Assembly: GCA_033065855.1 (NCBI GenBank) | Contig: JAVXUO010000092.1 | Location: 124,001 to 188,000, forward strand | Reading direction: 5' to 3' | Source of the DNA: Escallonia rubra | Lineage: Eukaryota > Streptophyta > Magnoliopsida > Escalloniales > Escalloniaceae | DNA: 64,000 bases | Shown: positions 35,901 through 46,529 of the stretch, in pieces | How positions within the stretch are numbered: the stretch's first letter is position 1 | How the letters are laid out: the number at the start of each line of letters is the position of its first letter | The notes under the pieces: generated by a model | What the model saw: the letters and a program-made list of their open reading frames with translations, nothing else | The model's database searches: none | What the model was told of the DNA's origin: nothing | Program-made: the position numbers and the translations under genes

Positions 35901-37249
35901 TTTGAAACTGATTTGGGGTGTTGGGGTGGTAGTGAACCCTTAGGGGGCATTTTGGTAATTTCCCGCCCAATGAGGGATATTTTGGTAATTTTTCAATAAA
36001 ATTTTTCGAAGGAACTTTTCGTCGGGGAAAGGGTGTATGTAGGACATCTGAAAAAAAAAATTTAAGTAGTTTTGAGATGTTGGTGGTGTAGCGGCCATCA
36101 AGGGTATTTTGGTAATTTGCCATGTCGACGCCAATTTCTTGGGAACACGCGTTATTCAGTATCTGGAATGATGGGAAGTGAGGAATGGTGTTAGCACGTA
36201 AAAAATGAGATGGTTGTTTTCGCTAATGCGTTAGTAAGGCTAGGTTAAGGATCCGATTATCGGATCGAATTAACGAGCTGTCGTAAGATGCTATGAACGG
36301 TTAATGAGAAGGGGTAGAATAAGGAGTGCATATATGTTGAATGATGTCTAATGAGCAGAGTATTATTTTAGTAGGTGATGCAGCTCATTGCGATCAGAGC
36401 TTGCGAGTTGTTTCGGCTATAAGCCAATGAGGTAAGGACAATGCGTTTCTAATATGCTAATTAATTATTTAGATTAGCATGGCATGTTGATAACGTTTAT
36501 GTTGAACTCTTGTTGTTATGATGGGACACCGGTAGTCATTGTGACCAGTATTCGTTTAATTGAATTATGATGTTGAGGACTTAAGGTAAAATAAATTTCC
36601 TTAGTCCGCCCCGTTGATAAAGTTTAGTGAGGATACTACGTATCCTAGTATGCTATGATTCGATTCGATTAGCATACCTAACGTTGGGGGTGATACTGTG
36701 TAGGGGTTGTTGTGTGGTTGTTGTGAGATGTCGGCAATTATTAATAGCCGATATCTCTTCTTTTTTAGAACACCATTGAGGACTTGTGACAAACTTCTCT
36801 CGAGTCCGCTTTATCGTTGATGATGATGTTGTAGAGATCATTGCGTTGTTGTTGTGAAATGTCGGCACTTATTGATAACCGACAGTTCTCTTATGTAAGA
36901 ACGTTGTTGAGGACTTGTGGTTAATTTCCCTTGTAAAATAGGACATCAATATGAGGAGGATGACCTATGAATTATGAATACTGGCGAAAGAGGATGGATG
37001 TTGCTAGAGCAAAGTATGTCGTGTCTAGTCGAGTCCAGTCCATCGTGTCGACATTGCCTTGCATTTGAATTTATTTTGGTGTTGAAGATTTTAATGATTT
37101 GTATTTCAATGATGTTTATCATTACGACCTTGGATTTTGGGTTCACTTGCATTGTAGGTCGGTAAGTCCCGTCCATGAGGAGGTGGTAGCAATGCTGTTC
37201 TGTTAGGCCTTGAAGGCCATCAGTCTAATGAAAGAACATATTATTTGAC
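32942..37249 (+). repeat. Tekay-like Ty3 LTR, left portion (fossil)
   Basis: It starts TGTAATATCCTGAAAAAAATG directly inside the Tat gag coding. The sequence includes GGGGCATTTTGGTAATTTCCC-type repeats (35770-36120), a feature of this LTR family. It is interrupted by the hAT element at 33837-35059. Its last part (37047-37249) is repeated at 41399-41605 on the other side of the CACTA element. A minus-sense piece of the same LTR family is seen at 53040-53340. Confidence 0.6.
33837..35059. mobile_element. Non-autonomous hAT element in the LTR
   Basis: The ends are TAGGGCTGTAAATGAAC and, inverted, TAGGGTTATATACGAAC. An 8-bp flanking repeat GTTGGCCG/GTTGGTCG (33829-33836 and 35060-35067) has one mismatch. 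The interior is 1223 bp with GAACTCGAGCCGAG subterminal repeats, a CT/CA-rich stretch (34260-34450) and no transposase. It is the same family as 27244-31289. Confidence 0.85.
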
Positions 37250-37546
37250 GATGCGGGAGTCTTCGAGGTTGGCGCAGTTCGGCGTCCACCGCGACCACGG
37301 ATGGCCCGTAATCTATCCATGTCTAACTTCGTGTACAACAAGTCCAAAGAAATTAACACATACAAAAGAATGTATAGTTCACATCATGTTACAACACTAT
37401 ATAAATGAACCGGATATATATATATGAACCGAGTATAAAAACTCTATATGAACCAAGTACTAAAAGAATGCATGTTATAACAGTACAAGTCAATCATCTT
37501 CATTTTGAGAATCATCGCCATCATCATCATCGGACTCGTCATCCTC

Positions 37547-37963
37547 TTATTCCTGGGACTCATCGTCCTCTTCATCGAGTAATTCTTCCTTTTCGTCAGT
37601 AGACTCAGCCTCATCATCTTCAACACTTTCTACGTCTTCCGTGTCATCATCTACAACTTCTTCTCCTACATCAACTGTTGGTTGAAGAAAGAGATTGTTC
37701 TCCTCGTTGTCCACCTTAACAGGTATAGAGACAGGTGTTTGGTCGGCATGAAAGATGTCTACCTCACTGTCATATGCCACGTGCAATTTCTTGGAATTGA
37801 TAACTATATACCAATGAGATTTGGAATTTGCAACGTCCTCTGCATAAAAGACTTGTGCAACTTGATTAGCAAACACAAACTTGTCTGATGCAAGTCTTGA
37901 CTTAACATTGACATCTACAATCCCTTTCGAGCTAACATGGATTCCTCTACTCCATGATCCCAT
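37547..37963 (-). pseudogene. CACTA TNP2 transposase, C-terminal (DUF4216-like) part
   Basis: The minus-strand frame of 138 residues includes SKGIVDVNVKSRLASDKFVFANQ, VFYAEDV and SHWYIVI, the block seen near the C-terminus of plant TNP2 proteins. It ends in a very acidic tail (residues 85-138, mostly Asp/Glu). It overlaps the preceding frame by about 50 bases in another phase. The rest of the catalytic domain that should lie between them is missing, so an internal deletion has joined the ends. Confidence 0.65.
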
Positions 37964-38577
37964 AGTTGTTTGAGCTCATCAATCAACGGCCTTAAATACA
38001 CATCTATGTCCTTACCAGGATTCTTCGGCCCCAAAATAAACAACGACAAAAACATGTACGACTTCTTCATGCACATGCCTGGTGGAAGGTTGTACGAGAC
38101 AATAATAACATGCCGTATGGAGTAAGGCGTGCTAGACTGCCTGAAAGGGTTGAACCCATCGGTTGCCAAACCAAGTCTAACATTCCGAACTTCCTGAGCA
38201 AAGCTTGGATGCTTGCGGTCAAACTCTTTCCACGCCTCTCCATCAGCTGGGTGTGTCAGCACATCGGCATCGTTGCTACGAGTCTCACAGTGAGCCCTCA
38301 TATGTTCAACCGTATTGGAGGAGTAGTACATCCTCTGAAGCCTTGGGGTAACGAGAAAATATCGCAGTACCTTCCATGCAATGTTTTCCTTCTTCCCTTT
38401 GTCCTGTGTATACCTCGAATGATCACATACTAGATACTGTGTCAAGTCCTTATTCTCTTTCCAGAACAATGCACAGTCATTATTGCACGCATCTATCTTC
38501 TCATAGCTCAATCCAAATTTCCTCATCATCTTCTTCGCATCATAGTACGACGGGGGTAACTTTTCACTCTCCGGCAA
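37915..38577 (-). pseudogene. CACTA TNP2 transposase, catalytic-domain N-terminal part
   Basis: The 220-residue minus-strand frame matches the start of the plant Transposase_21 (tnp2) family: YDAKKMMRKFGLSYEKIDACNNDCALFWKE (about residues 12-42), VLRYFLVTPRLQRMYYS, DGEAWKEFDRKHPSFAQEVRNVRLGLATDGFNPF (about 112-145), YSIRHVIIVSYNLPP and the GPKNPGKDIDVYLRPLIDELKQLW block. It ends just after that block, where an intact protein continues with VGVETYD-type catalytic sequence. CACTA transposase would cut at the CACTA termini; this copy cannot be complete. Confidence 0.8.
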
Positions 38578-38825
38578 AATTTCTTGATAAAAGTAACAAA
38601 CTCGTTAAATCCTTTCTCACTTAGCCCGTGTTCCGATTTCAACTGTAATAACCAACTAACCGCAGACAGCCGTGTGTGTTTTTAGATTCTATCCAACAAC
38701 AACTCCTCCGTGTCTCTCAGCAAATCATAAAACTGATTAGCCCCCTCATTCGGCTACTGGGGACTGTCATCGCCGCAGTAGTCACCCCATTCAACATTAG
38801 CATGCCCAGCATCCATAATCACATC

Positions 38826-39107
38826 TCAGTAATCATAATGTGCCTCTTCCCTAACGTCAGCTTGCGTAGCCAGTTTCGATGACAATACTATCGTTTCCCC
38901 GTGCTGTGTCCACCTTGTGCATCCACCCATAAAATCGTACTGGAGTAGATGCCATTTTACCACCATTCTCCTTCTCGAATACAATAACTCACATTTACCG
39001 CACAAACGCCTTATCGTCCCAGACTCAACATATGCAGGATGCGCATAAGCAAACTCAAGAAATTCGTCAACGCGATCCTCAAAATCATCATCATTTTTCC
39101 TTTTCAT
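38826..39107 (-). pseudogene. CACTA transposase-associated N-terminal domain
   Basis: Minus-strand, 93 residues: EDRVDEFLEFAYAHP, then CGKCELLYSRRR, a W-H-L-L block, and GCTRWTQHGE. This matches the Transpos_assoc domain (Cys and W-x-x-HG blocks) that precedes TNP2. The connection between it and the TNP2 frame (38578-38825) still resembles coding (GFNEFVTFIKK) but is not open. Confidence 0.7.
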
Positions 39108-39129
39108 CCAACTTCAATCGACCGACATG

Positions 39130-39900
39130 AAGACTGAGATTACTATATGCCACCTTAAAGTAAAACCTCTAATTAGGCAGGGTCAAGGTGAAAATGAATG
39201 CATGCATGTGACAAAATGTCTATATATACCCCCTCCGTTCTCTATTAGGTAGTGGTCATATCCCATTCATAAAAGCACATGTTTATAAAACAGTTACCAA
39301 CTCATGCTTAGTCCTATGTCAGTGGAAAATTCGACAGCTTGTCCCCGTATTCCTTCAAGTACATAACATCGATTAGGTGTTCCAACATCCTTTTAATCTT
39401 GCTCTTGCAAGAATTAACGGATGTTAGAACACTAAATTTGTATGTACCCGAAGAAACACTGGAGAACGTGTACCAAATATCCACGACATAGAACACATAG
39501 CATAAGTCGATACACTGTTTTATAAACACTTAGCTTTTCCAGATTGTCCAAACTGGACATCCAAAGGCTCATTACAAAGCATTACTTCATAATGAGTAAC
39601 TTTGAACGGGAATTAAGGGTATTTATGCATGCATACATTTGAAAATTGGTAACATGTGCAACCATCTTTCTGAAATTTCAAATTTTCGGGAAAATGGAAT
39701 CATTAGGTTAATTTGCAAGAATATGCCATAACCAAAATGATTCACTTTTAAATCCGTTGACAACGAGTTGTAACTAACTCGTTGTCAATGGACACCACAA
39801 AATAACGACAAATATTCCTAATGTGGGCAGCCGACTCACGTTTCTCGGTGGAATATGGAGTTCATTCACGGAGTTGATATTATGTCACCCTGTGATGGGG
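39130..39900. other. Non-coding part of the CACTA element
   Basis: A phrase CCCCCTCCGTTCTCTATTAGGTAG at 39231 resembles one end of a Stowaway-type MITE, but no partner end is seen. An inverted phrase TTGACAACGAGTTGTAACTAACTCGTTGTCAA lies at 39755-39790. No coding was recognised. Confidence 0.4.
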
Positions 39901-39904
39901 TTTA

Positions 39905-40640
39905 CAGTTTAGTTAGGGTAAGAGTTGTATTTAGGCTTATCAGGGTTAATTAGGGACGTATTAGGGTTTAATCAAGGTAATTAGGGTTTAAATAGGTTAA
40001 TTAGGGTTTATCAAAGCTAAAAAGTAGGGCTGGGATTTAATTAGGGTTTGTTAGGATTTAATTAGGATTTAATTAGGGTAATTAGGATTTAATTAGGTCA
40101 ATTGGGTTTAGTTATGGTTTATGGGGGCTAGTTAGGGCTAATTTGAGTAATTAGGGTTTCATTAGATTAATTAGGTTAATTAGGGTTAATCGAGACTAAT
40201 TAGGGTTAATGGGGTTCTATTAGGGTTGATTAGTATTAATTAGGGCTAATTAGTGTTAATTAGGATTTAGTCAGGGTTTATCGGGTTAACCCTAATCAGG
40301 TTAATTAGGGTTTAGTTAGGGTTTATTGGGGCTAGTTAGGATTAATTGGGTTTAATTAGGGTTATTTCAAGATGTGTTAGGGATTAATTAGGGTTAATTA
40401 GTTGTTCCTTAGAGTTAATTAGGGCTAACTAGGGTTAATAAGGTTCAATTGGGGTTAATTAGTATTAATTAAGGCTAATTATGGTTTACTTATATTAATT
40501 AGGGCTAAGTTGTATTGATTATGACTAATTAGGGCTAATTAACCTTAATTTTTATTAATTATGGTTAATCGGGTTCAATTAGGGTTACTTAGTATTAATT
40601 ATGGCTTAATTAAGATTTAATTAGGGTCAATTAAACTCCT
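39905..40640. repeat. TTAGGGTTTAATTAGGG-rich degenerate array
   Basis: About 730 bases are dominated by AATTAGGGTT, GGGTTAATTAGGG and TTTAATTAGGGT variants with periods of roughly 8-20 bp. The core resembles plant telomere repeat TTTAGGG but spacing and order are irregular, and the tract lies within a CACTA element. Confidence 0.8.
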
Positions 40641-41009
40641 AGTACAAACCATATACAATTATAGCAATTATAGCAAACCATATACAATTACATTATACAT
40701 TATAACAAATTTAATTTAATTACACTACACATTATAACAAATTAAATTCAGATTCAATTCAATTACACGTACATGAATTAAACCACATGCATTAAAATAA
40801 ATTAGGGTAAAATGGAGCTTACATGAGGTGTGCGTCGGCAGTGGTGGCGCGGCAGTAGAGGGCTTGGGAGAAGTCGAGGGGCACGGCGTTGTGTTAGGGG
40901 GGGTGGGGGGGCATCACCAGAGGGGGGACGCCGGAGGGAGGAAATCAGAGAGTGAGTGAGAAACTGAGAGAGAAAAACGGGGAGAGAGAAAGAAGGGAAG
41001 GGGACTTTT

Positions 41010-41398
41010 TATTGACATGACTTTTAGCGACGGAATGCCCCGTCGCTAAAAGTCCGTCAATAAAAGTCATCTTTGAGTGACGAAAATTTTTTGCGACAGA
41101 AAACTTCGTCGCTAACATACTTTTTAGCGACGGAATGTTTAGCGACGAGGACATTCTGTCGCTAAACATGTATTGAAAAATCTAATCGAAATTACAAATA
41201 TTTCAAAACGTTTAGAGACAGAAAAGCCGTCGCTAAAACGCCGTTAGTAAAAATCTGTCGGTAAAGATTTTTACTGACGGACTTCCCCTTTGGTAAAAGT
41301 TTTTACCGACAGATTTTTAGAGACGGGCTATTCCGTCGCTGAAAGTGACTTTTAACGATGGAATGCTTCAGTCGCTAAAAATCATTTTTCTTGTAGTG
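41010..41398. repeat. CACTA subterminal inverted repeats
   Basis: Many copies of TTTTAGCGACGGAATG and the opposite CGTCGCTAAAAGT, in alternating orientation, form the transposase-binding subterminal region next to the CACTA terminus at 41398. Confidence 0.8.
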
Positions 41399-42149
41399 GT
41401 CCACGTTGCATTGCATTTGATTTTATTCTGGTGTTGCGGATTTTAATGATTTATATTTCAAAGATGTTTATCTTTACGACCTTGGATTTTGGGTTCACTT
41501 GCATTGTTGGTCAGTCAGTCATGTCCATGAGGAGGTGGCAATAATGTTGTTCTTCTGTTAGGCCTTGAAGCCGCTCACTCTAACGAAAGAAAAATATCGT
41601 TTGACAAGTTACGTTGATGCCAAACATTTTATTGTAACTCTTGATTCATTGTTATCGTTGAGATGATTATTATTCCTCCGAGTCTCTTGAATCATTTGTA
41701 CACGATACTCCATGTGTTGTCTTTCAATGGGCGATTTGCACTCATTCATTATGTTGTGTTATGCAGGTTATAACATTGTTCAAGGAGAACCCTCTATGAA
41801 GGGAGAGGAAACAAGCTAGAAAAATTGAGCAAGAGGATTAGTTGAGTGAGGTAAGTAAAGCTAGTAATGGTAAGATAAAGATTGAGCCACGAGATGAGTT
41901 GTTAGGAGTTACGCGACTACAGTCGTATATCACATTGTAAATTTGTATTTTGTTTAAGGACTTGAAAGTCTTCCACTGCAGTATGTTTTATGGTCGTAGG
42001 AATGTTTTTTGCAAGGATGCATTTTAGAGCATCTATTAATGGTGTATGAGTTTGAGGATGTAAATACTCTGTATTTAGTATAGGGTTTTGAATGTGATTA
42101 TGATCGATAACTCAGCCCGGTGATGTCACCAGGGTTGAGGGTGTCGACA
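41399..42149 (+). repeat. Tekay-like Ty3 LTR, right portion (fossil)
   Basis: It continues the LTR beyond the CACTA terminus and ends GTGTCGACA at 42149, directly before the primer-binding site. Its first about 205 bases repeat 37047-37249 with scattered differences. The last part (from 42028) is shared with 54202-54323. Confidence 0.6.
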
Positions 42150-44704
42150 AGTTGGTATCAGAGCCTAGGCAAACGATTCTGAAGACTTCTGAAGTGTCTA
42201 GTGGAAGGCCTAAGTTGTCGATGAGAGGAGTAGAAGAAGAATCTTGATGATTTGGCTGAACTAGGAGGATGGTTAAGATATGTGGGTTGAGGTTGGCTAA
42301 GGCATAATTATTCATGACCTTTGTGTTCCTGCTATTGCTGCAGGGAATGGAAGAAAGAGCTGGTTGACCTACTTTTAGAAGAGTGGTTTGATGATGATGA
42401 AGTTGTGGTGTCATATCTCGAAAAAGAGTCACGATGAGAATGTAGACGAGATGGGATTAGGGTTGAAAGAACTGAATCGAGGTCCCGCAGAAATTGAATA
42501 AAAGGACCGGGTATAGAAAGATGGTTGAAGTTGAGCACTTTTATTGTGTAAACCGTAAACGGAGAGATAGGAAGCTGAGGCTGAGAATGAGTAGAATTTT
42601 GATGAGATTTTGGAAGAAAAAGTACTTCCAAGTGATGAGGAAAAATGGACTAATCGACAAGTCAGTTCAGATCCCAAACTATCAGTGTTAATGGAAAGGA
42701 CACGAAGTAAGTACCGAATTAGATGTTAATGGAGACGATGAACGCCAGTATGTGGATTGTCCAAAAGATATGGCAAATTGTTTATGACTACCAGCCTCAT
42801 AAGGTTTTATCCGAGGATATGCAACAAGGGATTCTAAGTGAGAGTCATTAAAGGTTGAAATTGTTGAAAGAGCGTTATGGCTTCTCCGAGGTTGATGGGG
42901 TGTACGGTTAGGGGTGGAGTCCGCTTTTGAAGTCGGACCTAAAGTTGTTATTGAGAAGGAGAAGGGTGATGGGGAACTACATATTTTTGTAGAAAAGGTT
43001 GTTCAGTGATGAAAACCATTAGCTGTTTGAGCGTGAAGGTTAATGTTATGGTACGTAATTTTAATTATCATGCTACTTCTTCCTCGAAAAGAAGAGAGAT
43101 TGACCCTCAATAGAAGAGATTATGGTGAATGTCGAGGACATAAGTGGAAGGAATAAGTAGGGAGTTGTATTAGGTCAAGAAGACCTTAAGAAAGAGCTAG
43201 TGAGACTTCTACAAAAATATCGTGGGAGTTCCAGTGGTATAATCGGTGGCTAATATTATGACAGCCCTAGTAAAAGGAAGAAAATAATGTAGTTCTTAGA
43301 ACTTTCAGGACGCCCGCCTGAGTCGAATCTCACGGGAAGGAAATTGTTTAGTGTAGACAACTACGTGGAATTAAGAGATGGAGAAGGTAGTTGAAGTAAC
43401 AAGATGGAGGAAAATGTCAAAAAGATGATTCTCGCTAGTCATATAAACAAGAGGAGTTTCAGGTTATTGAGAACGGACAAAAATAAGTTAAGGAGAGTAG
43501 CTTATTTGGCCTGCGTTGCCCAGAATAGGTACAGGTAACATGTTGATGATAAATATTTTTGGCTTAAATTACAGAGTAAGTTGGAGACACGTTTCTCTGC
43601 TAAGTGGAAGGATGGAAAGGCAAAGGATGTCAGTGAATCTAGTGAGTTAGCCTATTTGCCCTCATCAGGTGATGACAGAAAAATTTGAAAAGGGGAACAA
43701 AATGAGGAGAGTTAGAAAATAATCCCTAAAAGGGGACAGGTAAGGATGTTCTAATGGGGAATTACTACGGGAGTAGTAGGAAAAATCAAGTGATGAAGGC
43801 AGAGAATGAAGAGGTCTGGGAAGAAAGAAGGGAGCGATGATGGAAATGAGGTAGAATCCAGGACCGAAACTAGAGAAGTGGAAAGAACTTTAAGAAGTAA
43901 GTATATGATAAACAGTCTAGACAAAGTTCATGATAAAGAGGAGGAGATAGAAAATGTAGATGGGGTGGATTGGAGGCATGAGGGTACGAACTATCTATTG
44001 GTTATCAAAAGCTGAATAAGGTGACAGTCATGAATAATTACTCATTGCCTGACCTAGAGAATATGTTGATTAGTTGCGAGATGCTAAGCATTTTCTTTCT
44101 AAGACTGACTTTAGAACGGGTCATCACCAGTTAAGGATAAAGAAGGATGAAGTTGTTAAGATTGTCTTTAGACACAAAGACGGGCATTAGGAATTCTTAG
44201 TGATGTCATATGGATTAAGTGATGCCCATGTGGCATCTATGACTTGGATGAATCAAGTTTTTTTTAGAGCAATTGATTGTTGTGTCGTCGCCTTATTGGT
44301 GACCTTATGGACGGTACAAAAGGCAAAGAAGAACTTACGCAATGGCAAGTTTGACAACTTTTAAGAAAGTTAAGTTATGTCAAACTCAAGAAAGGTGAAT
44401 TTTGACTTGAAAATCTGGACATATGGGTGTTGGCAGATCGGAGGTTGGCCGCGTCCATCTACTCCCTTGTGTTCTCGACCGTGTGCGCTGACTGCTGTGC
44501 CAGGACTATAAGGAAATAAAGTTGCGCCCTTGCTAACAGCAATTGCTTTTGGTGCAGTGGTAAGCGTTTGATCCTAACAAGTGGTATCAGAGCCTTGTGC
44601 TCTGAAATTCTTCTGTGACTTAATCGTCAAGAGCTAAATATCGTGTTATGGAAGAAGGATCAGCAACCACCAGGCCACCATTGTTGAAAAATGAAAACTA
44701 CAGC
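42028..44704 (+). repeat. 2.68-kb duplicated chimeric block, copy 1
   Basis: This block runs from the end of a Ty3 LTR, through its primer-binding site (42153-42164) and decayed internal region, across a Ty1-type LTR end with its own primer-binding site (44582-44593), into the first codons of a Ty1 gag. It is repeated at 54202-56878 with about seven substitutions, six of them in the last 250 bases. Both outer junctions are abrupt. Confidence 0.92.
42150..44400 (+). pseudogene. Ty3 internal region with RT fragment (fossil)
   Basis: This follows the primer-binding site TGGTATCAGAGC. Only the RT is recognisable: NNYSLPDLENM at about 44033-44065 with downstream phrases of the RT palm (44100-44280). 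The region is broken throughout and has no usable frame. It is shared with the second block copy. Confidence 0.6.
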
Positions 44705-45188
44705 TACTGGAAAAATCGCAGGAGGAACTTTCTGAGGCAGGATACTCAAGTATGGTATGTTGTTGAAAATGGTCCTATAATTCCTATGAAGGATGGACCA
44801 GATGGAAGCAAGATTCCGAAAGGAATTCTTGAAATGGATAATCATGAGGCCCAGCTCTTCTCCATGGATGATAAAGTCAAGAACATTATCAGCTGTGGCC
44901 TCGACATAAATGAGTACAATCGAGTCTCAGCTTGTGAGACTGCTAGAGAAATGTGGAGATTGTTGGAGGTTACTCATGAAGGAACAAATCAGGTAAAAGA
45001 GACCAAAATCAACATGTTGGTCCAGCAATACGAGGCCTTCAAGATGAAGGAGCACGAGTCCATAAATGAGATGTACTCCAGATTCACTCTCATTATCAAT
45101 GGGCTGAGACTTTTGGGTAAAACTTACCCAGAAAATGAAGTGGTCCGAAAAGTTCTCAGATCTCTCCCAAAAAGATGGGACTTACATG
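44410..45188 (+). mobile_element. Ty1/copia SIRE-like fragment: LTR end, PBS and gag start (fossil)
   Basis: An LTR end (ATCCTAACA at 44579) precedes TGGTATCAGAGC at 44582-44593. A gag frame from 44648 (MEEGSATTRPPLLKNENYSY, then VWYVVENGP and the MLVQQYEAFKMKEHESI and LPKRWD blocks) follows. It departs from the related gag at 46530-47100 right after the LPKRWD block, where the next element begins. It is a fragment cut on both sides. Confidence 0.7.
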
Positions 45189-46477
45189 TCGAATTATTAA
45201 ATCCAATTACATTGCAAGAGAAGTAGGATGGTGGTTAACTTAACACAATTATTAAGATAACTATTTTGGGGTTTATTCTAATCAAACAAAGACAAAGATC
45301 ATGGGATTGGACAATGACTTGGACATGGAATTGAACAAGGACTTGAACTTGGATTGAACAAAGCTTGGACTTGGTATTGGGATTGAACAAAGACTTGGAC
45401 TACATCAAAGATTCGAGAGCTGGAAGCATTTTATTTTTGTCACTAAGCCTTTCTTAAAAGATCTCCCAGAAATTCGAGTAAAGAACAAAATCTGAAACTT
45501 TCATTCGAAGGCAAACGTTTTCATTCGAATGCAAACTATTTTCATTTGACTTAATCGATCAGTGTCCTTCATCATGTCTTCAAAAATAATTTTCGGTCGA
45601 AGCCAAAGTTTTCGGTCGGAGCCAAGAACTTTCGGTCGAAGCCAAATTTTCCGGTCAAGGTAAACCTTTTAGTCGAAGCATAACTTTCAATCGAATGAAA
45701 AGTAGTTTTCATTCGACTCAATCCTTTAGTGGCTTCAACATCTATCTGTTGTACCTTTTTAATTCGAATGAATCTCGAATTCATTCGACCGAATTCTTCA
45801 GGCTTGTACTTTCATTCGAATGAAATTATTTTTCATTCGAATCAAACTTTGGGTTCTCTCTATCTTAACGGTTCATTTCTCATCCAGTATAAAAAGGGGT
45901 CTTGAGAGGATTTATTGCTAACTTTTGCTGATCTTTAAAATCTCTCTCTCGATCTAACTCCTCTCAAAATACTCTCTCATCTTATTTCACACATCCATCT
46001 ATTCTCTATTGAGTGAGTTTATTTTTTGAGAGAGTCTGGTGTAAGCTTCTTAGTTTGGTTCTTGAAAGAATATAGATCTTCCCACCTAAGAAAGCTTAGT
46101 ATTATTGTACTCATTGTAATATCTATTCAAGAAGGAGTTTGTTGTGTTGTATCTCAATTGTAAATCTCTTTTCATTTATAAACTGTTGGAAACCTTGGAA
46201 GAGTTTCGGAATTTGTACTGTGGTTTGAACTCGGAATTTGTACTGTGGTTTGAACTAGCACCCAAAGCTAGTTGGTTAGTGAAAGGCTTGAGTAGGTCTC
46301 CCTTGTGTGGAGTGCTCGGGGACTGGATGTAGGCTGGTGGGGCCGAACCAGTATAAATCTCTGTGTTGATTTATTATTGTTATTTCTGTTATTACTTTGT
46401 AAATTCTATTTTAAGTTTCTGCTCAAAGTTGTAAACACCTATTTATCCCCCCCTTTAGGTGTATTTAGGGACCTACA
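45189..46477 (+). repeat. 5' LTR of the SIRE-like element
   Basis: It ends GGGACCTACA just before AGTGGTATCAGAGC. It contains many TTCATTCGAATGAA palindromes and variants (45490-45840). The start at TGTCGAATTATT is a guess based on where gag similarity of the previous fragment ends. Confidence 0.55.
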
Positions 46478-46529
46478 AGTGGTATCAGAGCCGTGTGCTA
46501 TGGTAATTATTTTTGACTTAATCGTCTAG

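Larger units (their letters stand above)
37250..41398 (-). mobile_element. CACTA (En/Spm) transposon, minus strand, left end missing
   Basis: The right edge (41390-41398) is CTTGTAGTG. Inverted, it reads CACTACAAGAAAAATG, the classic CACTA terminus, followed by subterminal copies of TTTTAGCGACGGAATG in both orientations (41020-41395). On the minus strand come a transposase-associated N-terminal domain, part of a TNP2 transposase and its C-terminal domain. No matching CACTA end was found on the left, and the exact left limit is unknown. A long TTAGGGTTAATT-rich tract (39905-40640) lies in the 5' untranslated portion. Confidence 0.75.

Noticed and set aside
39231-39290. A Stowaway MITE starting CCCCCTCCGTTC
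   Set aside because: Only one end is visible and no inverted partner or TA pair could be found nearby.
39905-40640. True interstitial telomere
   Set aside because: The repeat is irregular, TTAGGGTTAATT rather than TTTAGGG arrays, and is enclosed in a CACTA element.
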